DNA of 64,000 nucleotides, from contig NZ_CP120733.1 of the NCBI RefSeq assembly GCF_029542625.1, forward strand, positions 3,906,001-3,970,000, written 5' to 3'. This document shows, piece by piece, positions 46,113-63,677 of this stretch (positions are counted from its first letter, which is position 1; every line of letters begins with the position of its first letter). Made by a program: the position numbers and the translations under genes. The notes beneath the pieces are model-generated. The model was not told the origin of the DNA and made no database searches. It saw nothing but the letters and a program-made list of their open reading frames with translations. This DNA is from Tepidibacter hydrothermalis. Its GTDB lineage: Bacteria > Bacillota > Clostridia > Peptostreptococcales > Peptostreptococcaceae.

Positions 46113-46133
46113 CTTTATTTAACACAATTATAT

Positions 46134-46210
46134 CGAGGTGTAGCGCAGTTTGGTAGCGCACGTGGTTTGGGACCATGGGGCCGGGGGTTCGAGTCCCTCC
46201 ACCTCGACCA
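46134..46210 (+). tRNA. tRNA-Pro(TGG), array copy 2
   Basis: Duplicate of the gene at 44249; anticodon TGG. Confidence 0.95.
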
Positions 46211-46217
46211 ATTATAT

Positions 46218-46295
46218 GGTGGGTATAGCTCAGTTGGTTAGAGCACCAGATTGTGGCTCTGGGGGCCGTGAGTTCGAGTCTCATTATCCACCCCA
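46218..46295 (+). tRNA. tRNA-His(GTG), array copy 2
   Basis: Duplicate of the gene at 44333; anticodon GTG. Confidence 0.95.
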
Positions 46296-46301
46296 TATTT
46301 T

Positions 46302-46377
46302 GACCCATTAGCTCAGTCGGTAGAGCACCTGACTTTTAATCAGGGTGTCCCGCGTTCGAGTCGCGGATGGGTCACCA
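46302..46377 (+). tRNA. tRNA-Lys(TTT), array copy 2, second
   Basis: Duplicate of the gene at 44417; fourth identical tRNA-Lys in the window. Confidence 0.95.
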
Positions 46378-46384
46378 AAGAAAT

Positions 46385-46458
46385 GGCGACATAGCCAAGT
46401 GGTAAGGCAGAGGACTGCAACTCCTTCATCCCCAGTTCAAATCTGGGTGTCGCCTCCA
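46385..46458 (+). tRNA. tRNA-Cys(GCA), array copy 2
   Basis: Duplicate of the gene at 44500; anticodon GCA. Confidence 0.95.
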
Positions 46459-46483
46459 TTTTTTTTGTGAAAATAAAATAAGC

Positions 46484-46560
46484 GCGCCTATAGCTCAACT
46501 GGATAGAGTGTCTGACTACGAATCAGAAGGTTGGGGGTTCGAGTCCCTCTGGGCGCACCA
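46484..46560 (+). tRNA. tRNA-Arg(ACG)
   Basis: Acceptor GCGCCTA/TGGGCGC, anticodon ACG, encoded CCA. Its A34 is the target of TadA, encoded at 23000. Not part of the duplicated unit. Confidence 0.95.
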
Positions 46561-46569
46561 TGTTAAATT

Positions 46570-46645
46570 GGGCTCATAGCTCAGCTGGGAGAGCACCTGC
46601 CTTACAAGCAGGGGGTCACAGGTTCGAGCCCTGTTGAGCCCACCA
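46570..46645 (+). tRNA. tRNA-Val(TAC), third copy
   Basis: Identical to the array tRNA-Val genes, standing alone behind tRNA-Arg(ACG). Last tRNA before the terminator. Confidence 0.95.
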
Positions 46646-46651
46646 ATTTTG

Positions 46652-46684
46652 AAAAACACCTTTATTTTAAGGGTGTTTTTTTAT
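46652..46684 (+). terminator. Terminator of the tRNA cluster
   Basis: AAAAACACCTT/AAGGGTGTTTTT with a 6-nt loop and T run. Confidence 0.9.
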
Positions 46685-46789
46685 TTTATAGTAAACTATA
46701 GATACACCTAACAATTCATTATGTGTATTAACTACCTAGATTTCGTACAAATGAAATCCAGGTAGCTATTCTGATTTTAGAGGGATTAT

Positions 46790-47006
46790 CAAAACTACCT
46801 ACAAAAGCACCGGGAATGCAACGATATTTTGAATATAACTAAGTATTTATCTTATTAATAATACTAAAATATGCGAACTCACTATGGTCAAATACGCAAA
46901 TTTATTAACGTATTATTAAATGATAAAAACTAAGTTATATTAGTCAAAATATCTAAAAACATTCACTAACGCTTCTATAGACAGTTTTAATAGTAGGTTT
47001 TTTATT
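46790..47006. repeat. Structured intergenic element, family 1, copy 4 (divergent)
   Basis: Second helix GATATTTTGA-ATATAACT (46823 on) pairs with AGTTATATTAGTCAAAATATC (46933-46953). Shared core CTTATTAATAATACTAAAA and TTTATTAACGTATTATTAAA flank an apical stem TGCG/CGCA whose loop contains AACTC-ACTATGGT-CA. The outer stem is imperfect (CTACCTA ... TAGTAGG). It is the most diverged copy. Confidence 0.6.
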
Positions 47007-47127
47007 GTAAAATTGAACTTTGACTTCCTACTTTTATCATCGTAAAAAATTGTGAAACAGTTGCAATGTATCTTGATTTTGGAAATGTTCATTGCTCACA
47101 TAGATTTAGAGACCTTAATATATAAAA

Positions 47128-47176
47128 TTAAACCTGCTTAAATAGACTCTGCTGTTGTCTACTTAAACAGGTTTTA
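47128..47176 (-). terminator. Terminator of the Fe-alcohol dehydrogenase gene
   Basis: AAACCTGCTTAAATAGAC (47130-47147) pairs with GTCTACTTAAACAGGTTT (47157-47174); minus-strand tail is T-rich (TTTAATTTT). Confidence 0.8.
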
Positions 47177-47188
47177 TATATTCTTTAA

Positions 47189-48343
47189 CTACATAGCGCT
47201 TTTATATACTTGAATTATTTCTTCTAAAGAAGCTTGTTTAGGGTTAGTGAAGCCACAAGCATCTTTTAGAGCGTTTTCAGAAAGAATAGTTAAATCTTCT
47301 TCTTTTGCATCCAATTCTTTTAATCCAGAAGGAATACCAATTTCTTTAGATAATTTTTTGATAGAATCTATAACTTTAATGGCTGCTTCTTCATTTGAGA
47401 TATTATCAATATCTTCTCCCATAGCTTTAGCTATTTCAACAAATCTATGAGGAACTACTTTAGAATTATATTCTTGAACATGAGGCAATAATATAGCATT
47501 ACAAACTCCATGAGGTAGATCATAAAAACCGCCTAACTGATGTGCCATAGCATGAACATATCCAAGACTTGCATTATTGAATGCCATTCCAGCTAAAAAT
47601 TGAGCATAGGCCATTTTATCCCTAGCATCTACATTAGATCCATTATTTACAGCTTCATTTAGATGGGTACATATTAACTCTATTGCCATTAATGCACAAG
47701 CATCTGTTATAGGAGTAGCTTGTGTAGAAACAAAAGCTTCTATTGCATGAGTAAGAGCATCCATTCCTGTAGCTGCTGTTAACGATGCTGGTTTTTCAAG
47801 CATTAGTAATGGATCGTTTACAGATATAGTTGGGGTAGTATGATTATCAACTATAGCCATTTTTATATGTCTATCTTCATCTGTTATTATACAAAATTTA
47901 GTCATCTCGCTTGCTGTTCCTGCAGTTGTGTTAATAGCAACCAATGGAATCATAGATTTTTTAGACTTATTAACTCCTTCGTAATCTTTTATACATCCCC
48001 CATTACCTGCAACAATACCAATACCTTTAGCACAATCGTGAGGTGAACCTCCTCCGAATGAAATAATAAAGTCACAATTATTTTTTTTGAAAAGATCTAA
48101 ACCATCTTCAACATTTGTTACAGTAGGATTAGGTTTAGTTTTATCGAATACAACATAATCTATATTGCTTTTATCTAATACAGCTGTTAATTTATCTATT
48201 AAACCTATTTTAACTAACATTTTATCTGTTACTATTAAAGCTTTTTTTAATCCTAGAGATAAAACCTCATCTCCAACTTCTTTTAAACATCCAGGCCCCA
48301 TTAAATTAACAGATGGCATATTAAATTTATAAGTCTTATTCAT
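47189..48343 (-). CDS. Iron-containing alcohol dehydrogenase (group III)
   Basis: A 384-aa NAD(P)-dependent Fe-ADH that interconverts an alcohol and aldehyde or ketone. The [14 protein letters not shown] nucleotide motif (about 97-110) and the metal ligands are visible: D and H in [15 protein letters not shown] in [12 protein letters not shown] and H in [12 protein letters not shown]. Length is typical of DhaT/1,3-propanediol or butanol dehydrogenases; the substrate cannot be decided. RBS GAGGAGG precedes the ATG. It is divergent from an AraC-type gene that probably regulates it, and monocistronic with its own terminator. Confidence 0.92.
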   Translation of the reverse strand: MNKTYKFNMPSVNLMGPGCLKEVGDEVLSLGLKKALIVTDKMLVKIGLIDKLTAVLDKSNIDYVVFDKTKPNPTVTNVEDGLDLFKKNNCDFIISFGGGSPHDCAKGIGIVAGNGGCIKDYEGVNKSKKSMIPLVAINTTAGTASEMTKFCIITDEDRHIKMAIVDNHTTPTISVNDPLLMLEKPASLTAATGMDALTHAIEAFVSTQATPITDACALMAIELICTHLNEAVNNGSNVDARDKMAYAQFLAGMAFNNASLGYVHAMAHQLGGFYDLPHGVCNAILLPHVQEYNSKVVPHRFVEIAKAMGEDIDNISNEEAAIKVIDSIKKLSKEIGIPSGLKELDAKEEDLTILSENALKDACGFTNPKQASLEEIIQVYKSAM

Positions 48344-48644
48344 TGAAAAAACCTCCTCGAAATTTATGTTAAAAAAATAACTTGAAATCTATACATACAA
48401 TATTAGTACATTTATTTAAATAAAACTAACTCTAAATTTTATAAAATACGTGTAAATTTGATGAATTCAACTAAAATCAAATAAATTTAAATTGCAAATA
48501 GTTAAAAAAGTAATAGAATATATAGTATAATGTGTATATGAAAGTAAACAAATAATGGATAAATTTAAATTATTAACATGGTATATGCTAAATTAAAGAT
48601 AAAAAATTAACATTGTATATACTAACATTTGGAGGAAAGAACTT
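48344..48644. other. Divergent adh-araC control region
   Basis: No gene lies in 301 bp. A TATAAT box at 48526-48531 may serve the araC gene. Two 19-bp direct repeats lie at 48572-48590 and 48606-48624, 17 of 19 identical. Confidence 0.6.
48572..48624 (+). promoter_or_regulatory. Direct repeats, candidate AraC-family operator
   Basis: ATTAACATGGTATATGCTA and ATTAACATTGTATATACTA, start-to-start 34 bp (about three helical turns). They lie directly upstream of the araC start. AraC proteins usually bind such tandem direct repeats; the link is inferred. Confidence 0.5.
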
Positions 48645-49493
48645 ATGATCAATAATTTTGACAGAAATATTGAACTAATAGACGGTATAGAAACCGATTA
48701 CATGAGATTTTTATATTATGATTTTGAAAAACCATATAGTGGATGTTATAAATCGTATGAAAATAATAGAATATGTACTATACTTAAAGGTCAAAAAAAA
48801 TTAAGGGTAGATGAAAGCGATAATTTTTATTATGGAAAAGATGAATTTATAATATTGCCACCAAACTCAAAAGTGGAAATGGAAATGAAAACACCTACAA
48901 AAGCTTTAGTGTTAGAAATAGAACAAGGAATAATAAAGAATGTAGTAAATAAAGTTAATTGTGATATAAAAAGTAACATAAGTCCTAAAGATAAAAACAT
49001 ATTTTTAGGTAAAAAAAATCAAAATATAAATGAAATATTTGGGAAGATTATAAAAACCAATTTTTCTCTAGAAAAAAACAAGTATTTTTTAATGGATCTA
49101 TATATCCAGGAAATGTTATACAATATATTAAAAATACAAGGATCAGAAGATATATTGACAAAAGAACATACTCATCCAATATCAATAGCTACAAAATATA
49201 TACGTGAAAACTATAATAAGAATATAAAAATAAAAGATATAGCTAATTATCTAAATATGTCCGAATCTAATTTTTCAATACAGTTTAAAAATATAGTTGG
49301 AATGACTCCTAACCTATACTTAAAAGAAATAAAGCTTAAAAAATCAATAAATCTTCTAAAAGAGAAGAATGTAACTGAGGTTGCTTATGATTTAGGATAC
49401 GAGAATATATCATATTTTATAAGTCAATTTAAGAATAAATATGGCCATACACCTAAACAATACCAAAAGATAAAACAAAAAAGAACTCTTTAG
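48645..49493 (+). CDS. AraC-family transcriptional regulator
   Basis: A 282-aa regulator with an N-terminal cupin-like ligand domain (about 1-150) and two C-terminal HTH motifs (about 185-280; IKDIANYLNMSESNFSIQFKN and VTEVAYDLGYENISYFISQFKNKYGHTPKQYQ). It probably controls the divergent Fe-alcohol dehydrogenase and itself through the direct repeats upstream. The ligand cannot be inferred. RBS GGAGGAAAG precedes the ATG, and a terminator follows the stop. Confidence 0.92.
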   Translation: MINNFDRNIELIDGIETDYMRFLYYDFEKPYSGCYKSYENNRICTILKGQKKLRVDESDNFYYGKDEFIILPPNSKVEMEMKTPTKALVLEIEQGIIKNVVNKVNCDIKSNISPKDKNIFLGKKNQNINEIFGKIIKTNFSLEKNKYFLMDLYIQEMLYNILKIQGSEDILTKEHTHPISIATKYIRENYNKNIKIKDIANYLNMSESNFSIQFKNIVGMTPNLYLKEIKLKKSINLLKEKNVTEVAYDLGYENISYFISQFKNKYGHTPKQYQKIKQKRTL

Positions 49494-49507
49494 AGTTCTT
49501 TTTTTTT
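49480..49507 (+). terminator. Terminator after araC
   Basis: AAAGAACTCT/AGAGTTCTTT palindrome with T run, overlapping the end of the gene. Confidence 0.88.
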
Positions 49508-49580
49508 CTAAAAAAAGTATATATTTTAGCATAAAAGTCCAAAATTAAAATATAAATTTATAGTAGGGAGGGGTACATTT

Positions 49581-49814
49581 ATGAGTATTAATTTTTTTAA
49601 GAAACAGGTAGATGAAAATGAAGAATTTATGAATGATTTGCGAGAAGCATACATAGATTTAAAAGCAGCGGAATCCTTTTTTGACAATGTAAAAGATCCT
49701 GATTTAGTAGACTATGCGATATTTAGATTAGAAGCAGCCAAATCTAAATATTCTTATTTTTTAAGAAAGGCAAAAGAAAATGGGGTAATTTATAAAGGTG
49801 TATGTAATGTATAA
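49581..49814 (+). CDS. yaaL: DUF2508 family protein (YaaL)
   Basis: A 77-aa helical cytosolic protein of the DUF2508/YaaL family: a charged helix with NDLREAYIDLKAAESFFDNVKDPDLVDYAIFRLEAA is the diagnostic segment. Function unknown. In Bacillus it sits between recR and bofA; here bofA follows 77 bp later but recR is 22 kb upstream. RBS GGGAGGGG precedes the ATG. Confidence 0.85.
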   Translation: MSINFFKKQVDENEEFMNDLREAYIDLKAAESFFDNVKDPDLVDYAIFRLEAAKSKYSYFLRKAKENGVIYKGVCNV

Positions 49815-49890
49815 ATATATTTTCTAAATACTATTGAGTAGTATTGGATTATAAAATTAATATATAATAGATAAACTTGGGGGGATAAAT

Positions 49891-50172
49891 ATGATTGATG
49901 TTTTATTACAGGTGAAGCTTATACTGTTATATGGAATCATAATACTGAGCATTTATACTATAGCTTTATTGATGATAGGACCATTGAAATTGATAGGCAA
50001 AATAGGTGCTAAATTAATGGTTGGTGGTTTGTGCATATTTATTTTAAATTATATTTTTAGTATATTTAATCTAAACTTAAATATAGGTATAAATTTAATA
50101 ACATCATTTTGCACAGCTTATTTAGGTGTATTTGGAGTTTTAGCTATATCTTTAATAAAATATTTGTTATAA
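49891..50172 (+). CDS. bofA: Pro-sigma-K processing inhibitor BofA
   Basis: A 93-aa membrane protein with two or three hydrophobic helices (about 8-30, 41-60, 68-90). In sporulation BofA sits in the forespore outer membrane with SpoIVFA and holds the SpoIVFB protease inactive until the checkpoint. Its presence implies a spore former. The ALLMIGPLKLIGKIGAKLMVGGL and NIGINLITSFCTAYLGVFGVL segments match the family. RBS GGGGGGA precedes the ATG. A terminator closes the yaaL-bofA pair. Confidence 0.88.
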   Translation: MIDVLLQVKLILLYGIIILSIYTIALLMIGPLKLIGKIGAKLMVGGLCIFILNYIFSIFNLNLNIGINLITSFCTAYLGVFGVLAISLIKYLL

Positions 50173-50184
50173 ATTAACAACTGT

Positions 50185-50219
50185 AAAAAGAAAAGCTTGT
50201 ATTTAGGCTTTTCTTTTTT
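50185..50219 (+). terminator. Terminator after bofA
   Basis: AAAAAGAAAAGC/GCTTTTCTTTTT with a 10-nt loop and T run. Confidence 0.9.
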
Positions 50220-50220
50220 T

Positions 50221-50325
50221 ATAATGAATAGTAAATTATAATCCTTTTAAATTGTGGAAATATAATTTATGTTATGAAGTTCAAAAAAGTACACATTGAT
50301 AATTTTTATAATAAAGAGTGTGGAA
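50221..50325. repeat. Two-hairpin intergenic element, family 2, copy C (diverged)
   Basis: ATAATGAATAGTAAATTATA ... ATATAATTTATGTTAT matches the first hairpin of copies A and B with substitutions (C to T in the outer stem still allows a G-U pair). The next part, GTTCAAAAAAGTACACATT, matches their second hairpin start. Confidence 0.6.
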
Positions 50326-50428
50326 GTAATCTTCAGATATAGTTACAAACTTAACCTGACCTGAAGATCAGTTTCAATTGATTATAATGATGTATTAAGA
50401 AATGATTTATGTATAAGGAGATGAATTT

Positions 50429-50845
50429 ATGTACGTAATATTTAAAGATGATATAATAGATAGCAACGATATAAAAGAAATAATATTAGATAATAGTGAA
50501 TTTAATATATTAGAAGATATGAGCCTAAGATCTAAAAGAGAAGATATGCTTGCGTTTAATATGAGTATAAGTATAGATGTATTAAATGAAATGTTAAAAG
50601 ACGATGGCTATGATTTGGAAGAAGAAAATAAAGAGGAATTACTTGATGAATATATGGACTTGGCAGATACTTTAGCTGTAGAATTAGAAGAATATATGCC
50701 TGAAAGAACCATTTTAAAAGCATATTCTTACAAGTACGATGAAGTAGAAGGGTGCATTAAATTAGTATTTGTTATGTGTCATAGAGATATAGGAGAATTA
50801 AAATTAAGTGATATAGTAAAAAGATTGCTGTCTATAGTAGGATAA
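50429..50845 (+). CDS. Acidic soluble protein, unknown
   Basis: A 138-aa protein rich in Glu, Asp and Leu, without signal peptide or membrane helix; I do not recognise it. The centre (DDGYDLEEENKEELLDEYMDLADTLAVELEEYMPERT) is strongly acidic and probably helical, and the C-terminus has two Cys (in EGCIKLVFVMCHRD). RBS AAGGAGATG precedes the ATG, and a strong hairpin follows. It sits between bofA and ctc, usually a conserved region, and may be lineage-specific. Confidence 0.6.
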   Translation: MYVIFKDDIIDSNDIKEIILDNSEFNILEDMSLRSKREDMLAFNMSISIDVLNEMLKDDGYDLEEENKEELLDEYMDLADTLAVELEEYMPERTILKAYSYKYDEVEGCIKLVFVMCHRDIGELKLSDIVKRLLSIVG

Positions 50846-50870
50846 TATAATTCAATTTGAATTTAAAAAA

Positions 50871-50920
50871 AATATGTCTATGAAAATATTTTAAATCAAT
50901 ATTTTTATAGGCATATTTTA
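50871..50920 (+). terminator. Long imperfect terminator hairpin
   Basis: AATATGTCTATGAAAATATT pairs with AATATTTTTATAGGCATATT (a few mismatches), loop TTAAATC, T-rich tail. Confidence 0.65.
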
Positions 50921-51039
50921 GATTTTATATTAATCTTATTTAGAAGATTGGAAAAATTAAATGTATAAAAAGAAATGTATTAAATAACAACATAATGGTA
51001 ATAATACCTTGTAAATGATAAATATAGGAGGTATTATCT

Positions 51040-51624
51040 ATGGAGTTATTATCTAGAAATTCATTCAGTAACTGCAAAGCTAAATCAATTAGGAAAAAGG
51101 GGTTTGTACCTGGAATTTTGTATGGTAAAAATATGGATTCTATCGGTGTTGCTATGGATAAAAAAGAATTTAAACAAATATACAGTCAAAATAAAGAAAA
51201 TAAAGTATTTGATATAGATTTTAACAATGAAGTTCATAAGGTTTATATACATGAAGTTCAAAGAGATACTATGAATGATAAAGAATTTATACACTTTGAT
51301 TTGCATAAGGTTACTGATGAAGATTTTGTTCACACTCATATGCCTATTGTATTAGAGAATAAATCTAAAATAGAGAGTCAAGGATATGTTGTACAACAAC
51401 AACTTTTAGATGTTGAAGTTAAATATGGGGCCTACAATACAGCTACACATGTTAGCGGAGATTTATCTTATCTTGGAGATGGAGGATCGCTTACAGTTGC
51501 AGATTTAAATATACCTCAAGGCATATCTATTTTAGAAGATATGAATTCAATTGTTGCATCTGTTAACTATCCGAAAGCTTATCAAACTGTTGATGTGGAA
51601 ACTGATGTAGTAGAGCAGAGATAG
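51040..51624 (+). CDS. ctc: 50S ribosomal protein bL25 / general stress protein Ctc
   Basis: A 194-aa bL25 of the long, Ctc type. The N-terminal 5S-rRNA-binding beta domain (about 1-90; VPGILYGKNMDS, HEVQRD, HFDLHKV) is followed by the C-terminal TL5-like domain (about 95-185). It binds 5S rRNA in the large subunit and in Bacillus is stress-induced. RBS AGGAGG precedes the ATG. It stands alone, shortly upstream of rRNA operon 2. Confidence 0.93.
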   Translation: MELLSRNSFSNCKAKSIRKKGFVPGILYGKNMDSIGVAMDKKEFKQIYSQNKENKVFDIDFNNEVHKVYIHEVQRDTMNDKEFIHFDLHKVTDEDFVHTHMPIVLENKSKIESQGYVVQQQLLDVEVKYGAYNTATHVSGDLSYLGDGGSLTVADLNIPQGISILEDMNSIVASVNYPKAYQTVDVETDVVEQR

Positions 51625-51820
51625 TTGAACTTAACAAATAAATCAAAATAATATCTGAAATAAATACTTAAGGGTTCTTAACTATATCATTAAAAATATT
51701 TAGTTGAGAACTCCTAAATTCAAGATTAATTATACAATTTACTTATACTATAAATAACAATAAAATCAATCTAACAAAAGAGAAGGTATAAATATAATTA
51801 ATAATATATTAAAAAAAGTG
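51625..51820. other. Region between ctc and the rRNA operon 2 promoter
   Basis: No gene. An imperfect palindrome TTAAGGGTTCTTAACTA ... TAGTTGAGAACTCCTAA lies at about 51669-51717 without a T run; it may act as the ctc terminator. Confidence 0.5.
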
Positions 51821-51849
51821 TTGACGGATGTATAGAATGGTGATATATT
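51821..51849 (+). promoter_or_regulatory. rRNA operon 2 promoter
   Basis: TTGACG (51821-51826), 17-bp spacer, TATATT (51844-51849), with the same leader as operons 1 and 3. Confidence 0.88.
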
Positions 51850-51986
51850 ATTACTTGTCCTCAACAACGAGGCAAACACGAAACACAAAATGAACTTTGA
51901 AAATTAAACAGTAGGTTATAAATAAATCACAAACAGTGATTTTCGGAAACAACACATAAAGTCAGTTACTGAGTACTGACAAACTT

Positions 51987-53513
<1,527 letters not shown>

Positions 53514-53589
53514 ATAACCTACTGTTTAATTTTGAGGGTTTATTCCTCAAAATAGTACTTTGAAAATTGAACAGATTTAAATAAATTTA

Positions 53590-56508
<2,919 letters not shown>

Positions 56509-56568
56509 TTATTAAATCTGGTCAATTTTGAAAGTATTAAAATCTAATACTTACAACTTAAAAGATTA

Positions 56569-56684
<116 letters not shown>

Positions 56685-56732
56685 TAATCTTTTTTTATGC
56701 ACTTTTTTACTTATTGTATAGTGGTTAATCTG

Positions 56733-56936
56733 AAAAGATGGTCATTAAAATACCGTACATGTGTTAAATTTTTTAATAAAACTAAGTATTGTGTCTTATT
56801 AAATATACTAAAACTTCTTAAACTCGCTTAGGCTCAAACATAAGAAGTTTTTTAACGTATATTTAAATACCACAACAACAAGTTTTATACAAAAAAATTT
56901 AAATCATGTACTAACATTTTAATAACCATCTTTTTT
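56733..56936. repeat. Structured intergenic element, family 1, copy 2
   Basis: Outer stem AAAAGATGGTCATTAAAAT with ATTTTAATAACCATCTTTT (one mismatch, at the same place as in copy 1) although the sequence differs from copy 1. Second helix AAATTTTTTAATAAAACT/AGTTTTATACAAAAAAATTT, third TTGTG/CACAA, apical ACTTCTTA/TAAGAAGT with the loop core CGCTTAGGC. Confidence 0.75.
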
Positions 56937-56974
56937 AGCATGTGAGTATATCAATAAAGCTGATGTTTATAATA

Positions 56975-57112
56975 AAAATCGTACATGTATACTTGAACTC
57001 TCTTGCAGTCAGACACAAGAAGTTTTTTGCGTATATTTAAACATCTCAACCTAAGTACTATAGTAAGATATCAACCAAAAAGTAGCTAACATTATTAATG
57101 AGGCTCATTTTT
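56975..57112. repeat. Structured intergenic element, family 1, copy 3 (left arm deleted)
   Basis: Begins with AATCGTACATGTAT, then jumps to ACTTGAACTC-TCTTGCAG-TCAGACACAAGAAGT and continues with the right half (GTATATTTAAAC ... GTAGCTAACATTATTAATGAGGCTCATTTTT). About 60 nt of the left arm are missing, so its outer helices cannot form. Confidence 0.65.
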
Positions 57113-57176
57113 AGTATGTGAATATATCAATAAAGCTGATGTCATAAGAAAAAGAATTACGTGACTACTGGAAGAA

Positions 57177-57947
57177 TTATGGATTGTAGCAAGTCCATGT
57201 ACCTATGTCTTCAAATCCTAATTTTTTATACATTTCCCCAGCCTTAGGATTATCGTAAAAAAGGCAAAGTGTTTTGTTTTCTTTTAAAAGATCTTTACAT
57301 AGGTGAGATACACAAGCTGATGCATAGCCTTTTTTTCTGTAGTTTGGATGAGTACATACACCTATAATCATAGCAGAAATACTATTTTCAGCTGTAGTTT
57401 GTGCAATTGAGACAACCTCATCATCTTCTTCTATACAATAGGATCTACCACTTTCAAAATGTCTCTTAACTATTTCTAATGGGAAATTGTCAAACTCAGC
57501 AATTGACTGATGAAGTTTTATTATACTTTCGACTTTATCTAAATTTAATTGTTTAATTTGAGTATTCAAATTGATATTTTTTAATTTTGAAATATCATCT
57601 AGTTTACAAAAATGCATATCACTTTTTTTGCTAAAGTCAAATAGGTATTGAAATTTTTCTATTATACTTTTCTCGCCCGATAAAGCTTTAAAATCTATAT
57701 TTTTCATAATATTATAAAATCCATTAATATCAAATTTATCTCTAGAGTAGAATATAAGATTGTGGTGAAATCGTAACAATACGGCTATTAGAAGTCCATC
57801 ATCATTAATTTGTCCCCAAATCTCTTGAAAATTTTTATCATATCCATAGTTTTCAATATCTCCTATGATAAAAAGATTTATTTCACTTTCTTGTTTTAAA
57901 TATTTCATTAAAGCTTTATTGTAGTTATTATTTAATTGTATAATCAT
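57177..57947 (-). CDS. GNAT family N-acetyltransferase
   Basis: A 256-aa cytosolic protein. The C-terminal GNAT fold (about 150-256) shows acetyl-CoA motif A, VCTHPNYRKKGYASACV (about 198-214; R-K-K-G-Y-A), and the motif B segment LFYDNPKAGEMYKKLGFEDIGTW. The N-terminal 140 residues form a divergent domain as in the FR47-like/acyltransferase_10 group. The acceptor substrate is unknown. RBS AGGGGGT precedes the ATG. It lies alone between rRNA operons 2 and 3. Confidence 0.85.
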   Translation of the reverse strand: MIIQLNNNYNKALMKYLKQESEINLFIIGDIENYGYDKNFQEIWGQINDDGLLIAVLLRFHHNLIFYSRDKFDINGFYNIMKNIDFKALSGEKSIIEKFQYLFDFSKKSDMHFCKLDDISKLKNINLNTQIKQLNLDKVESIIKLHQSIAEFDNFPLEIVKRHFESGRSYCIEEDDEVVSIAQTTAENSISAMIIGVCTHPNYRKKGYASACVSHLCKDLLKENKTLCLFYDNPKAGEMYKKLGFEDIGTWTCYNP

Positions 57948-58203
57948 AAGTTACCCCCTAAAGTTTAGAGAAATAAAATTTTGTAAGTAATATTATTCTA
58001 TATAAAATAAATATAACCTTTGTTTTTAGATAATTCTTTTTGTATAAATATTTTTGGTAATAAAGTATAATACAACCAATATTTGAGTATAATTTATAAT
58101 AAAGATAATTTATTTTTATTACAAAAATTTTAAAAATAAAGAAGGAAATAAAGACAAAAAAATAGAAATATAAGAATACATATTGAATATGGGATGTGAT
58201 AAA

Positions 58204-58335
58204 ATGAAAAATAAAAAAATATTATATTTTAATCAATATATCAATAAAATAGATAAAGACGAAAAGCAGAGAAAAGAATTGATAAATCTTATAAAAAAAA
58301 TAGCAAACAATATAACTAAAGAAAACGTACTATAA
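58204..58335 (+). CDS. Possible 43-aa basic small protein
   Basis: ATG at 58204 opens 43 codons ending TAA 58335. The peptide is Lys/Ile/Asn-rich, probably helical (DKDEKQRKELINLIKKIANNI), with no recognised family; it lacks the pattern of Spo0E-like phosphatases. A GGGATGTGAT sequence gives a weak ribosome binding site. The stop codon lies in the left arm of a strong terminator, which supports a real small transcript. Composition in such AT-rich DNA can arise by chance. Confidence 0.4.
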   Translation: MKNKKILYFNQYINKIDKDEKQRKELINLIKKIANNITKENVL

Positions 58336-58366
58336 AGGAGCCTAACGGCTCCTTTATAGTTTTTTT
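58330..58366 (+). terminator. Strong intrinsic terminator
   Basis: Thirteen-bp stem CTATAAAGGAGCC/GGCTCCTTTATAG, loop TAAC, seven T. It lies between the small plus-strand ORF and the convergent 65-aa gene. Confidence 0.92.
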
Positions 58367-58373
58367 GTTAGAG

Positions 58374-58571
58374 CTATTTAAAATTAAAACCATCTATATA
58401 TGATCTTAATTCATTAAACTCTGTAGGATCTTGTAATTCTACAACTTCACTGCGCTCCATTTCAAAGTTTTTTAGATACACAGAAAATGTATTTTCATTA
58501 GCAGAATCATAGTAAATACATCTATAGCCATCTTCATATAGTTTTTTTAAATGACTTAATTTATCATTCAT
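58374..58571 (-). CDS. Small conserved-looking protein, 65 aa, unknown
   Basis: A 65-aa soluble acidic protein (MNDKLSHLKKLYEDGYRC ...). I do not recognise a family. A good ribosome binding site AAGGTGGTG precedes the ATG, and the terminator at 58330 lies just behind the stop. One Cys. It lies between the GNAT gene and rRNA operon 3. Confidence 0.6.
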   Translation of the reverse strand: MNDKLSHLKKLYEDGYRCIYYDSANENTFSVYLKNFEMERSEVVELQDPTEFNELRSYIDGFNFK

Positions 58572-58589
58572 AAAAGCACCACCTTTTTA

Positions 58590-58678
58590 ATAATAAATAG
58601 AAAATTATAGATTTTAGTATTATTTTTTTCAATATAGATATAAATATTCAACTTAATCTATAAAAAGATTAAGTTTTG
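58590..58678. repeat. Two-hairpin intergenic element, family 2, copy D (diverged)
   Basis: ATAATAAATAGAAAATTATA and TATAGATATAAAT match the two sides of the first hairpin of copies A and B. A second, different hairpin AACTTAATC/GATTAAGTT follows at 58650-58674. Confidence 0.45.
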
Positions 58679-58741
58679 AAGGATATAACTTATTAAGTAC
58701 GATCTTTTATTATAAAAAGTAATAAAAACTTTAAAAAAGTG

Positions 58742-58770
58742 TTGACGAATGTGTTAGAAGGTGATATATT
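58742..58770 (+). promoter_or_regulatory. rRNA operon 3 promoter
   Basis: TTGACG (58742-58747), 17-bp spacer, TATATT (58765-58770), shared leader follows. Confidence 0.88.
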
Positions 58771-58907
58771 ATTACTTGTCCTCGACAACGAGGCAAACAC
58801 GAAACACAAAATGAACTTTGAAAATTAAACAGTAGGTTATAAATAAATCACAAACAGTGATTTTCGGAAACAACACATAAAGTCAGTTACTGAGTACTGA
58901 CAAACTT

Positions 58908-60434
<1,527 letters not shown>

Positions 60435-60510
60435 ATAACCTACTGTTTAATTTTGAGGGTTTATTCCTCAAAATAGTACTTTGAAAATTGAACAGATTTA
60501 AATAAATTTA

Positions 60511-63429
<2,919 letters not shown>

Positions 63430-63489
63430 TTATTAAATCTGGTCAATTTTGAAAGTATTAAAATCTAATACTTACAATTCAAAAGATTA

Positions 63490-63605
<116 letters not shown>

Positions 63606-63677
63606 TAATCTTTTTTTATTATATTTTTTGTGTTATAATAGTTCTTAAGTAGTATATCCATATAGGGGGTATAAAAT

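Larger units (their letters stand above)
46685..47188. other. 504-bp intergenic region with hairpins and structured repeat copy 4
   Basis: No gene is visible. A hairpin CTACCTAGATTTC/GAAATCCAGGTAG lies at 46732-46765. The family 1 element spans 46790-47006. The adh terminator lies at 47128-47176. The rest shows nothing recognisable. Confidence 0.7.
56685..57176. other. Intergenic region with two tandem structured elements
   Basis: No gene in 492 bp. Family 1 copies 2 and 3 fill most of it. The sequence TATATCAATAAAGCTGATGT follows both (56947 on and 57121 on), so the two lie in a tandem duplication with a unit of about 174 bp. Confidence 0.75.
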
